64,000 nt of DNA. It comes from Sagittula marina (GTDB lineage: Bacteria; Pseudomonadota; Alphaproteobacteria; Rhodobacterales; Rhodobacteraceae). Below are positions 15,794-23,611 of this stretch, piece by piece. The position numbers and the translations under genes were made by a program. Under the pieces are notes generated by a model. That model saw only the letters and a list, made by a program, of their open reading frames with translations. It searched no databases and was not told the DNA's origin. Each line of letters opens with the position of its first letter. Position 1 is the stretch's first letter. The stretch lies in the NCBI RefSeq assembly GCF_014196795.1, contig NZ_JACIEJ010000002.1, positions 186,001 through 250,000 on the forward strand, given 5' to 3'.

Positions 15794-16538
15794 CACCTCC
15801 CCCCATCCTATCGCGCGCACCCTCGGGGCCGTACTGGTGTTTCAGCTTCTGATCGGCGCGCTGCTGATCCTTGGCGACATCCGCGACGCCCCCTTGTCCC
15901 TACCCTTCCTGAAGCCGAACGCGCCACGCCTGTCGGATCCGGTTCGCCCCGGCGATCAGCGGCGCACGTTCAACCCGTCACGTGACCGCCCCTCGACCCA
16001 GCCCGCGCGCAATCCCGGCGAACTTCCCGATCGACTCACTCTGACGTTTGAAGACGCGCAATGGCGGCTCGAAGGTCAGATCTCTGCCGAAGACGCAGCG
16101 CGCCTGATCCCACAAATCGACGCCGCAGACCCTCCCGTCACGGATCTCGTACTGCAATCCCCGGGCGGATCGGTCCGCGACGCGCTCGACATCGGTCGGC
16201 ATCTGCGCGACCGCGGCATTGCCACCACGGTCCTGTCGGGGGAAATCTGCTACTCCGCCTGCCCCTATCTGTATGCCGGCGGAGAAACCCGCACGGCAGA
16301 GGAAAACGCATCCATCGGCGTGCATCAACATAGCTTCGGGGAAAACACCTTCTTGCCGGCTTTTACGGCCATCGACGACATTCAGCGCGGTCAGGCAGAG
16401 GTTATGTCCTACCTCGACGACATGGGGATCGACGTCCGCGTGATGCGTCACGCGCTCGCCACGCCAGCCGATGAAATCTATATTCTGCTGCCCGAAGAGC
16501 TTGAGCGTTACAATTTCGTGAACCCTTCCGACAGCTAA
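15786..16538 (+). CDS. COG3904-type periplasmic protein with ClpP/crotonase-like fold
   Basis: The 250-residue protein has an N-terminal membrane anchor (LGAVLVFQLLIGALLILGDI), a Pro/Arg-rich linker and a ClpP-like domain. The core shows LVLQSPGGSVRDALDIGRHL, then GEICYSACPYLYAGG and ASIGVHQ. These match the oxyanion and nucleophile regions of SppA/ClpP-like serine proteases, here with SAC in place of a canonical GxSAAS. Catalytic competence is uncertain. It is last in a three-ORF overlapping unit with the coiled-coil membrane protein, which suggests a shared envelope role. Confidence 0.8.
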   Translation: MADTSPHPIARTLGAVLVFQLLIGALLILGDIRDAPLSLPFLKPNAPRLSDPVRPGDQRRTFNPSRDRPSTQPARNPGELPDRLTLTFEDAQWRLEGQISAEDAARLIPQIDAADPPVTDLVLQSPGGSVRDALDIGRHLRDRGIATTVLSGEICYSACPYLYAGGETRTAEENASIGVHQHSFGENTFLPAFTAIDDIQRGQAEVMSYLDDMGIDVRVMRHALATPADEIYILLPEELERYNFVNPSDS

Positions 16539-16572
16539 CCCCTTGTCAGCGCGCCTTGCGCGACTTACCTGC

Positions 16573-16767
16573 GTGACAGGCGGGTTCTGCCCTTCTCGTC
16601 ACACGGGTACATTCCGGTGGCCTTAAGCAACTCCGAGGGAGCTGGCTCTGCTATGACCGTGGTCATACTACCTGGCGCCCACCTGTATATACAGGTCCTC
16701 GGGAATGCGTCACCCAGACGGTCGAGGTGGTTCCCGCCGCAAAATTTCTTCGGGAGTTTTGCGGCGG
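16573..16767 (+). ncRNA. Candidate structured RNA of unknown class
   Basis: Several stems lie within 195 bases. GTGAC/GTCAC (573-577 with 598-602) is followed by CATTC/GAATG (610-614 with 703-707) and CCGAGG/CCTCGG (633-638 with 697-702; positions +16000). Inside these are TATGAC-CGTG-GTCATA (652-667) and ACCTGT-ATAT-ACAGGT (681-696). A 15-base-pair hairpin with a C(UUCG)G tetraloop follows at 734-767. The UUCG loop exists only in plus-strand RNA, which favours that strand. No promoter or terminator is identified, and it matches no tmRNA, 6S, SRP or RNase P signature I know. A minus-strand 71-codon frame (GTG 16780 to 16565) is an alternative, but uses several rare codons (AGG, ATA, AGA). Confidence 0.4.
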
Positions 16768-16836
16768 TGGACATCGGCACAGCGCCTTTCGAACCCTGAC
16801 AGATCTGAACCTATCCACACGATGCACTGTTCATAC

Positions 16837-16865
16837 AAAAACGGCATCCAGTCGCCTGAATGCCG
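16837..16865 (-). terminator. Intrinsic terminator downstream of the small membrane-protein gene
   Basis: On the minus strand CGGCAT-t-CAG and CTG-g-ATGCCG pair around GCGA, followed by TTTTTG. It lies 24 bases past the stop of the gene at 16889-17212. Confidence 0.75.
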
Positions 16866-16888
16866 CTCGTAGGTTCTCATGGCTTGGT

Positions 16889-17212
16889 TTAGCTGCGCCG
16901 CAGAACATCCCGGCGTGGCGCGGCCTCAGCCGTCACCCGTGCGCGTTCACCAGTTATACGCGGTGCGCGGCGGCCACCGGACGGACCATCACCCTCGCCC
17001 ATGCGCATGATGGAGATGGCAAACTGCACACCCGCAAAGACGATCCCATTCCCAAAGAACAGCATACCAACAGCAATCCAGCCAACAGGCGACGTGCTGA
17101 CCAGATGCCCAAGGTTCGCGATGTTGTAAAACAGCAGGGCGCCAACAAACAGCGCCGACAGACCGAACCCGGCAACGCAGTGCGTGATATACATCTTGAT
17201 GAGTTTCGGCAT
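16889..17212 (-). CDS. Small two-TM membrane protein, unknown function
   Basis: The 107-residue protein (start MPKLIKMYITHCVAGFGLSA) has two hydrophobic segments at about residues 8-35 and 46-70 and a hydrophilic Arg-rich tail. GGAGG lies five bases before the ATG at 17212, which is why this start is chosen over the longer open frame. No named family or motif was recognised. It is a single-gene transcript ending at the terminator at 16837-16865. Confidence 0.75.
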   Translation of the reverse strand: MPKLIKMYITHCVAGFGLSALFVGALLFYNIANLGHLVSTSPVGWIAVGMLFFGNGIVFAGVQFAISIMRMGEGDGPSGGRRAPRITGERARVTAEAAPRRDVLRRS

Positions 17213-17368
17213 GGTCGCCTCCGTTACGATCACTACACAAAGTAAATCCAGCCAGCACAAAAGCAAGCGCACCTCTTGCCGCACCCCGCCAGACCAGATC
17301 CGCCAGACATCACGCGCCGCGCCACGGGATTTACCAATTTTGACGCCACGTCACACCAACAGATTAAC

Positions 17369-17402
17369 AACCGACCGGTTTGCCCCGGAAAACCGGTCGG
17401 TT
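17369..17402. repeat. Perfect 13-base inverted repeat
   Basis: AACCGACCGGTTT and AAACCGGTCGGTT are separated by eight bases. Neither side carries a good T tract, so it is a poor terminator. It lies between the nusB terminator and the promoter side of the gene starting at 17212, so an operator or backup terminator are both possible. Function unknown. The rest of 17213-17497 shows no gene. Confidence 0.5.
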
Positions 17403-17497
17403 CGCAGGTAAACGATCCTCCATTTCGATTAAAAAATCGCCAACATGGTGCTTCAAAAGGTTTCCAACAGACCGCGCAGCGCGCAACACCCCACGCC

Positions 17498-17534
17498 AAA
17501 AAGTAAACGCGCGGCAGGTTAACCCCACCGCGCG
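17498..17534 (-). terminator. Intrinsic terminator of the rib-nusB operon
   Basis: On the minus strand CGCGCGG and CCGCGCG form a stem around TGGGGTTAACCTG, followed by TTTACTTTTT. It lies about 40 bases after the nusB stop codon. Confidence 0.7.
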
Positions 17535-17574
17535 GTGCATTAATTCGTATAAGTGTTGACGGTCGTTAACCGTT

Positions 17575-18096
17575 TCAGAATGCCTCTGGCTTGGCCTCGC
17601 GCGCCATGTGGTCCAGTACAGCGTTCACAAATTTTGGCTCCTTTCCATCTGGAAAGAAGGCCGCGGCCACGTCCACATATTCTACGATAACGATCTTTGG
17701 CGGTGTATCCGTAGCAACGAATTCGGCGCCCGCCGCGCGGAACAGAGCGCGCAGAACAGAGTCGATGCGCCCGATGGGCCACTTGGCCACCAAGGCGCGA
17801 TCTGTCATCTGGTCGACCTTCGCCTGCCAGTTCACTGCCTCCTTCAAGACATTGGAAAACAAATCAATATCGCCGTCGATGAACTCGTCACCCTCGTCGG
17901 TGACCATGCCGAAACGGTGGTTCAAAAACTCCGTCTTGACTCGATCCAGCCCGGCTTCGCCCACTTCCATCTGGTACAACGCCTGCACCGCATAAAGCCG
18001 CGAAGCAGAGCGCATCTTACGCTTTTGGTTGCCCGACAGTGGCTTGGGCGGGGCGGCCTCGGGCGCAGTCTCGTGGTTTGTCTCTTCTTCGGTCAT
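17575..18096 (-). CDS. nusB: Transcription antitermination factor NusB
   Basis: The 173-residue protein has an alphaproteobacterial basic/acidic N-terminal extension followed by the all-helical NusB domain (ASRLYAVQALYQMEVGEAGL, then FPDGKEPKFVNAVLDHMARE). NusB with NusE/S10 recognises boxA RNA for rRNA antitermination. Its ATG overlaps the ribH stop by four bases (ATGA). Linkage ribB-ribH-nusB is a classic conserved arrangement. Confidence 0.96.
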   Translation of the reverse strand: MTEEETNHETAPEAAPPKPLSGNQKRKMRSASRLYAVQALYQMEVGEAGLDRVKTEFLNHRFGMVTDEGDEFIDGDIDLFSNVLKEAVNWQAKVDQMTDRALVAKWPIGRIDSVLRALFRAAGAEFVATDTPPKIVIVEYVDVAAAFFPDGKEPKFVNAVLDHMAREAKPEAF

Positions 18097-18641
18097 GCAA
18101 CCGGTCCCTTTCCGTCGCCCGCCACCTGGTATTCGCCACTGACAGGCTTGAAGCCAACACCCTTGCGCTGGCTGCCAAATTTCTGTGACAGAGCAATGAG
18201 ATGCAGTGCTGCCGCTGCCGCACCGCCGCCCTTGTTCTGGCCTTCTGAATCAGCCCGCACCGCAGCCTGATCATAACTTTCCACTGTGAGGATACCGTTA
18301 CCGATGCACAGCCCCTGCAAGCCCAAGAGCGTCAGCGCCCGCGAGCTATCGTTGCAAACAGTATCGTAATGCGTGGTTTCGCCCCGGATAACACAGCCCA
18401 GCGCAACGTAGCCGTCGAAGTTCGACAGCCGCTCTGCGATGCCGATGGCCGAAGGCACCTCCAGCGCGCCGGGCACTTCGATGATCTCGTACCAGCCGCC
18501 CACGGCTTCGACCTCGGCGACCGCACCCTTAACAAGTTGGTCGGCGATGTCCTTGTAGTATGGCGCCACCACAATCGCGATCTTAACCGACTTGTCGATT
18601 TCCGGGCGTGGCAAAGTATAATGCGTTTCGTTCGATGCCAT
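18093..18641 (-). CDS. ribH: 6,7-dimethyl-8-ribityllumazine synthase
   Basis: The 182-residue protein condenses 5-amino-6-ribitylamino-uracil with 3,4-dihydroxy-2-butanone-4-phosphate in riboflavin synthesis. Family hallmarks are VPGALEVPSAIGIAERL and DGYVALGCVIRGETTHYD, including the catalytic His. It starts within the ribB stop (TGATG) and overlaps nusB downstream. It receives the product of RibB, encoded directly upstream. Confidence 0.96.
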   Translation of the reverse strand: MASNETHYTLPRPEIDKSVKIAIVVAPYYKDIADQLVKGAVAEVEAVGGWYEIIEVPGALEVPSAIGIAERLSNFDGYVALGCVIRGETTHYDTVCNDSSRALTLLGLQGLCIGNGILTVESYDQAAVRADSEGQNKGGGAAAAALHLIALSQKFGSQRKGVGFKPVSGEYQVAGDGKGPVA

Positions 18642-19768
18642 CAGCCCAGCTCCGAGATCTTGCGGGTTTCCACAATGTCGAGGCCATAGGCCTCAAGTCC
18701 GACAATCTTCGGCTTTGGCGAATTGGTCAGCAAGACCAGCTTTGACAGTCCCAGCGACGACAGAATCTGTGCACCAAGGCCGTATTGACGCAGCGTCTTG
18801 GGCGACACTTCCTCGCCCACATCCAGCTTCATCGCGGTGTCCCGCAGCAACACCACAACGCCACGGCCTTCTTCGGCAACGGCCCGCATCGCATTGCGAT
18901 ATTCGTCGGCGCGCCCAACAGGGCCGGTGCCGACAACGTCCAGCAGCGGGTCTTGTGCGTGCATCCGGACCAGAACCGGTTCATCGCCAGAAATATCGCC
19001 TTTTATCAAAACGATATGCTCGTCGCCATGCGTCTCGTCAGTGTAGATGCGCAACCGCCATTCGCCGCCGAACTCGGAGGTGATGTCTTCTTCCTTGGCT
19101 ATTTTCACAAGGTTGTCGTGACGGCGACGATAGGAGATCAGGTCCGAAATCGTGCCGATCTTCAGCCCATGACGTTGCGCAAATGTCACCAGTTCAGGCA
19201 ACCGCGCCATGGTGCCGTCGTCATTGATGATCTCACAAATCACCCCCGACGGGTTCAACCCGGCCAGACGTGACACGTCGACGGCAGCCTCCGTGTGACC
19301 CGCACGGACCAGCACCCCACCGCGCTTGGCGCGCAGCGGAAAGACATGGCCCGGCGTGGCAATGTCTTGCGGCCCTTTGCTGGCGTCGATAGCCACCTGC
19401 ACGGTGCGCGCGCGATCCGCGGCCGAGATGCCTGTCGTCACGCCTTCGCGCGCTTCGATGGAGGTGGTGAAAGCCGTTTCATGACGTGACGAATTGTTCG
19501 TCGACATGAGAGAAAGCCCAAGCTCTTCAATACGATCTGCGCTCAGCGTCAGACAGATCAACCCGCGCCCGTACAGCGCCATGAAGTTGATGGCATCCGG
19601 CGTGGCCCATTGCGCGGGGATCACCAGATCGCCTTCGTTCTCGCGGTCTTCGTGGTCGACAAGGATGAACATGCGCCCGTTGCGCGCATCGTCGATGATT
19701 TCCTCGACAGACGAGATCGCATCACGCCAGTTCTGTTCCACTTCACCCGGGGTCTCGTAATCGCTCAT
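18641..19768 (-). CDS. ribB: 3,4-dihydroxy-2-butanone-4-phosphate synthase with degenerate GTP cyclohydrolase II domain
   Basis: The 375-residue protein has a complete RibB domain (residues about 15-215; VDHEDRENEGDLVIPAQWAT, then RAGHTEAAVDVSRLAGL). A C-terminal GCHII-like domain begins at DEHIVLIKGDISGDEPVLVR. In that domain the three zinc-binding cysteines of true RibA are absent and the catalytic loop region is shortened, so only the RibB reaction is expected. The start at 19768 has GAGG and AGGAGG upstream. It is coupled to ribH by TGATG. Confidence 0.93.
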   Translation of the reverse strand: MSDYETPGEVEQNWRDAISSVEEIIDDARNGRMFILVDHEDRENEGDLVIPAQWATPDAINFMALYGRGLICLTLSADRIEELGLSLMSTNNSSRHETAFTTSIEAREGVTTGISAADRARTVQVAIDASKGPQDIATPGHVFPLRAKRGGVLVRAGHTEAAVDVSRLAGLNPSGVICEIINDDGTMARLPELVTFAQRHGLKIGTISDLISYRRRHDNLVKIAKEEDITSEFGGEWRLRIYTDETHGDEHIVLIKGDISGDEPVLVRMHAQDPLLDVVGTGPVGRADEYRNAMRAVAEEGRGVVVLLRDTAMKLDVGEEVSPKTLRQYGLGAQILSSLGLSKLVLLTNSPKPKIVGLEAYGLDIVETRKISELG

Positions 19769-19879
19769 GGCACCTCGCCTCCTGATCAATGGCGAAATAC
19801 GCCAGAGCGCCGCGAAAGGCCAGAGGGCCCGCGCCTGCATCAGCGCAGTTTATCCGCCACGCTCAATGACTGCGCAGCC

Positions 19880-20200
19880 TTAGTCGAAGATATCCTCGAT
19901 CAGGTCGAAAGCCTCGTGCAGCAGACCTTTGCGCTTGCGTTTGGCCTTCTTCTTTTTCGTCTTGCGCAGCGCCATTTCCACAAGATCCAACGGCGACTGC
20001 GCGGCCGTGCGATGACCCTTTCGCCCTTTTCGCGGCACTTTATGCGCGGCCTTGTCCACCGCATCGCTGCGAAGTTTCTTCAGGTCATGCAGCGGCGCCC
20101 CGCAAGAGGAACAGGCCAGTTCATGGCTCGCCTCCCCCTTCAGGACGAGTGCCGCGCGGGTGCCGCAATAGCAGCAAGTGGCGATCTTGGTGTTTGGCAT
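19880..20200 (-). CDS. Small zinc-ribbon protein
   Basis: The 106-residue protein opens with a zinc ribbon of the form CCYCGTRAALVLKGEASHEL followed by ACSSCGAPL, then a highly basic stretch (RKTKKKKAKRKRKG) and a hydrophobic-acidic C-terminus (LLHEAFDLIEDIFD). The four cysteines suggest zinc binding, and the basic part suggests nucleic-acid contact. The family is conserved but uncharacterised. The ATG at 20200 is the only good start; the ribosome-binding site is weak. It precedes ribB on the same strand with a 110-base gap. Confidence 0.7.
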   Translation of the reverse strand: MPNTKIATCCYCGTRAALVLKGEASHELACSSCGAPLHDLKKLRSDAVDKAAHKVPRKGRKGHRTAAQSPLDLVEMALRKTKKKKAKRKRKGLLHEAFDLIEDIFD

Positions 20201-20426
20201 ACTCAGCAGATAGGCAAGCAGTGGAGCTGATTTCAAGTCGCAGCGCCCAATACGCCCAACGTCGGACCACCTATCGTCCGCGACGCATACACCAGGGCAA
20301 GGACGCCGGCCACACGCTCAGATCTTTTCGAAGCCACCAACACCCGGCAAGGTAGATGCTTCCCACGAGACCCTGTCATTGGTACTTCGGACGGGATCTT
20401 TAGAATTTTGCTTAAAGGAGAGCTGC

Positions 20427-21734
20427 ATGCTCGCTTTCATATCTCGACCCATGGTTCGGATCGTGGACCGCTATCTGCCTGATCCATTTGTTTTTGTTCT
20501 GGTCCTGACCCTGGCCGCAGGTCTTGCCGCTGTCCTGACACAAGGCACCGGCCCCCTTGAGGTCATCACCTATTGGGGAGACGGTTTCTGGTCTCTGCTG
20601 ACCTTTTCCATGCAAATGCTCCTGGTCCTGGTCACAGGCTACATGATGGCATCGACGCCGCTCGTCCGCCGAGGGCTGGCCGCGCTTGCGGGACTGGCAC
20701 AGAGCGCAGGCGGCGCGATCCTTCTGGTCAGCCTGGTGTCGCTGGCGGCTTCCTGGATCAACTGGGGCTTCGGGCTTGTGGTCGGCGCATTGTTCGCGAA
20801 GGAATTGGCGCGCAAGATCAAGGTGGATTACCGGCTATTGGTGGCGTCAGCTTATTCCGGTTTCATCGTCTGGCACGGTGGCCTTGCCGGATCCATTCCG
20901 CTGTCCGTCGCGACGGAAGGCCACCCGTTTGCCGATATCATCGGGATCGTGCCAACCTCTGACACCATTTTTGCGCTCTTCAACATATGCATCGTCGCGG
21001 CCTTGTTCATTGTCGTGCCATTGGTCAACCGCGCAATGATGCCAAAAGAAGAAGAGGCCGTTTACATCGACCCTGCTCTGCTGGAGGAAAACAGCTACTC
21101 ACGCCCGGAAAACCCAACTCCGGCGGAACGTTTGGAAAACAGCGTGGTCTTGTCGGTGCTTGTCGGAGCGGGCGGAGCAGCCTGGCTGATCCAGTATTTC
21201 GCCACCGGCGGCGGGCTATCACTGAACGTCATCAACTTCTTGTTCCTGACGCTCGCCATTTTGCTGCACGGCACACCAAAGAACCTGCTCAACGCCCTGA
21301 CTGACGCGGTAAAGGGCGGCGCGGGCATCGTGATCCAGTTTCCGTTTTACGCCGGGATCATGGCGATCATGGTGCAGTCCGGGCTCGCAGCCAGCATTTC
21401 AGAGCATCTTGTAGGCTTGGCCTCTGCCGCCACCCTGCCCTTCTGGTCCTTCATTTCGGCAGGGATCGTGAACTTCTTCGTGCCCTCAGGCGGCGGCCAA
21501 TGGGCAGTGCAGGCGCCGGTCATCTTGCCAGCGGCTGAGGCGCTGGGTGCCGACATCGCGCGTACCGCGATGGGAGTCGCTTGGGGCGACGCCTGGACAA
21601 ACATGGTGCAGCCTTTCTGGGCCCTGCCGATTCTTGGTATCGCCGGTTTGCGAGCCAAGGACATCATGGGCTTTTGCGTTGTGCACCTGATCCTGTCCGG
21701 GGTGGTCATCTCCGTGGGGCTGACGTTCCTCTGA
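20427..21734 (+). CDS. atoE: Short-chain fatty acid transporter (AtoE family, TIGR00366)
   Basis: The 435-residue integral membrane protein has about 12 hydrophobic segments and the AtoE family pattern (RYLPDPFVFVLVLTLAAGLA, then NFFVPSGGGQWAVQAPVI, then WGDAWTNMVQPFWALPILGI). Family members import short-chain fatty acids such as acetoacetate or butyrate. The start at 20427 has AAAGGAG seven bases upstream. It is monocistronic, with a shared bidirectional terminator. A link to polyhydroxybutyrate metabolism at the other end of the window is conceivable but not shown. Confidence 0.88.
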   Translation: MLAFISRPMVRIVDRYLPDPFVFVLVLTLAAGLAAVLTQGTGPLEVITYWGDGFWSLLTFSMQMLLVLVTGYMMASTPLVRRGLAALAGLAQSAGGAILLVSLVSLAASWINWGFGLVVGALFAKELARKIKVDYRLLVASAYSGFIVWHGGLAGSIPLSVATEGHPFADIIGIVPTSDTIFALFNICIVAALFIVVPLVNRAMMPKEEEAVYIDPALLEENSYSRPENPTPAERLENSVVLSVLVGAGGAAWLIQYFATGGGLSLNVINFLFLTLAILLHGTPKNLLNALTDAVKGGAGIVIQFPFYAGIMAIMVQSGLAASISEHLVGLASAATLPFWSFISAGIVNFFVPSGGGQWAVQAPVILPAAEALGADIARTAMGVAWGDAWTNMVQPFWALPILGIAGLRAKDIMGFCVVHLILSGVVISVGLTFL

Positions 21735-21753
21735 CATCAGGCACCTACTAAAA

Positions 21754-21790
21754 ACGACCGCTCGGTAGCAAGCCGGGCGGTCGTTCTTTT
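21754..21790. terminator. Bidirectional intrinsic terminator between atoE and rlmB
   Basis: ACGACCGCTCGG pairs with CCGGGCGGTCGT (12 pairs, one G-T). The plus strand continues TCTTTT and the minus strand TTTTTAG, so both convergent genes can use it. Confidence 0.85.
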
Positions 21791-21822
21791 GATCAATCGG
21801 GCGCACCCATCCGGCGAAGCGA

Positions 21823-22599
21823 TCAGCCTTTGACCGCGTAGAGCGCGACAGCGGCGGCGTTCGACACGTTCAGCGACCCAAACTCTCGCGCGAACGGGAT
21901 CTTCACCAGCATATCCACGGTCTCGCGTGTTTTGGGGCGCAACCCCGGCCCTTCAGCCCCCAGCACCAAAGCGATGGGTTTCTCAAGCTTGCCGGCCACC
22001 GCTTCTTCGATGGTCAGCTCCGCTTCACCATCAAGACCCAGCACCAGATACCCGATCTCCTGAAGCGACGTGATCGTGTCCGCCAGATTGCGTTCGCGCA
22101 GATAGGGTTGACGCTCCAACGCACCAGAGGCGGTTTTTGCCAGGGCGCCCGTTTCCGGCGCTGCGTGGTGTCGTGTTCCGATCACCGCTTGCGCGCCGAA
22201 CACCTCCGCCGACCGCAGGATCGCCCCGACGTTATGCGGGTCCGTCACACGGTCTAGCAGGACGAGGCGCAAGACCCCTTCACCACTGATCGCCACGTCC
22301 TCCAGCCGCCCCCAATCCAGAGGTTTGACCTCAAGCGCCGCGCCTTGGTGTACGGACTGCGGGTCTAGCGGGGCGCTAAAGCGGCGGGGATCCGAGATTT
22401 CCGGCTCGATGCCAGCCTCTGCCACCGCATCTGCCAATTTGTCCGCGGCGTTGGGCGTCAGGATCAGCCGCAGCTTTTCTCGCCGCGGGTTCATCAGCGC
22501 GTCCCGCACCGCATGGTGGCCGAAAAGCCAGACGGTCTCCGCCGCAGAGGCCTTTCGCGCCTGTTCCTTCTCTACCACCCACTTCGGTTTCTTCGCCAT
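21823..22599 (-). CDS. rlmB: 23S rRNA (guanosine-2'-O-)-methyltransferase RlmB
   Basis: The 258-residue SPOUT methyltransferase shows the three family motifs: LDRVTDPHNVGAILRSAEVF, then LVLGAEGPGLRP, then FGSLNVSNAAAVALYAV. An N-terminal substrate-binding domain of the L30e-like type precedes them (VWLFGHHAVRDALMNPRREK). RlmB methylates G2251 of 23S rRNA with SAM. It is divergent from tRNA-Tyr and monocistronic. Confidence 0.94.
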   Translation of the reverse strand: MAKKPKWVVEKEQARKASAAETVWLFGHHAVRDALMNPRREKLRLILTPNAADKLADAVAEAGIEPEISDPRRFSAPLDPQSVHQGAALEVKPLDWGRLEDVAISGEGVLRLVLLDRVTDPHNVGAILRSAEVFGAQAVIGTRHHAAPETGALAKTASGALERQPYLRERNLADTITSLQEIGYLVLGLDGEAELTIEEAVAGKLEKPIALVLGAEGPGLRPKTRETVDMLVKIPFAREFGSLNVSNAAAVALYAVKG

Positions 22600-22736
22600 G
22601 AACCTGCCCTTTTTGCGTTGCGCCCCTCTTGCCTGTGCATTTGTCGGATTCCAAGAATTTTTCTTGTTGACGCCCCCAAGGGTCGGCTGTAATCAGCCCC
22701 CCACGCTCCGAGGCGACATGCTTCGGAACGCACGGT

Positions 22737-22820
22737 GGGCGACAGGCCGCAAGGTGTGGCAGGGGACTGTAACTCCCTCGCGGAGACGCACGCCTGGTTC
22801 GATTCCAGGGTCGCCCACCA
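22737..22820 (+). tRNA. tRNA-Tyr (GTA)
   Basis: An 84-base class II tRNA with acceptor GGGCGAC/GTCGCCC, anticodon stem GGGGA/TCCCT around CTGTAAC (anticodon GTA), a long variable arm (CGCGGAGACGC) and T arm CCTGG-TTCGATT-CCAGG. It ends in encoded CCA at 22818-22820. Confidence 0.95.
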
Positions 22821-23611
22821 TTTTCACACGAGAGAAAAGTTCAAATCAGTTTCCATTAGCAATAAGCCTTAAAAGTCCAATTTTCGGTACTTTTGGCGGC
22901 TTTGCAGGCATGGATTGCAGACGAAACCACTATCATTACCCCTGATCGCGAGCGCCATCTTTGCCAGCGCCAAGTCCCGCAGCACGTTAAAACGCGTTGA
23001 ATTTCCGCCATTGAGCATAAACGCCCGAATCTGGACGGCCGCGTGTCATATGCTCACCACATGGATTAAAACAAATACCGCGACCTACGAAGACGGTATT
23101 CGCTATAAATCCCGGCCCAGATGTCCTGCCTCTACCTTCTGAACCGCAAGATCGAGTCGAATGCGACTCCACCAAGCTCAAGATGGACCGCAAAATCGTG
23201 CGCGTTGCGCGGGACGACGCTGTTGCAAGGTGGCTGGGTATGAAATTCACCTCTGTTATCCAACATAGGAGTACACTTCGTGCTCTGACTGCGGATCGGC
23301 ACGAATCGCATCAGGCCGTTTGGTCGTCACGGACGATGTCGCCTGCAATTGTAAGCCTCTCGCAGCAGTTGCCGAACCATTTGCCGAAACCTCTACCATG
23401 GCTATACCGGAAAGTGACGGTCGATATTTTCCATGTCGGAGCGACAGTCATCTTCCCGTACATCAACGGCCCCAATAATCCACGACGTCGACATGAAACA
23501 TGTGTGGCCACCGTAGACCTTAAAAGCCAAGTGATTTGAACGAGCGCGCGGAACCACACAACCAGTCCCGACACCAGATGATCCGGGAATTTCATGTCGC
23601 CCCGCGCAGGG
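22821..23611. other. About 790 bases without a recognisable gene after tRNA-Tyr
   Basis: The stretch is more AT-rich than its surroundings. The open frames in it (for example 23183-23539 plus and 23311-23697 minus) have unusual composition, no good ribosome-binding sites and no recognised domain. Its position directly 3' of a tRNA fits decayed remains of an integrated element, but no integrase motif or repeat of the tRNA 3' end was found. Confidence 0.4.

Noticed and set aside
16541-16830. tmRNA, 6S RNA, SRP RNA or RNase P RNA
   Set aside because: No tag-peptide codons (Ala-Asn-Asp-Asn), no tRNA-like acceptor, no SRP GGAAG/AGCAG loop and no RNase P core sequence (GAGGAAAGTC) were found on either strand.
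22821-23250. Integration site (attL) at tRNA-Tyr
   Set aside because: No second copy of the tRNA 3' end and no integrase motif were found in the window.
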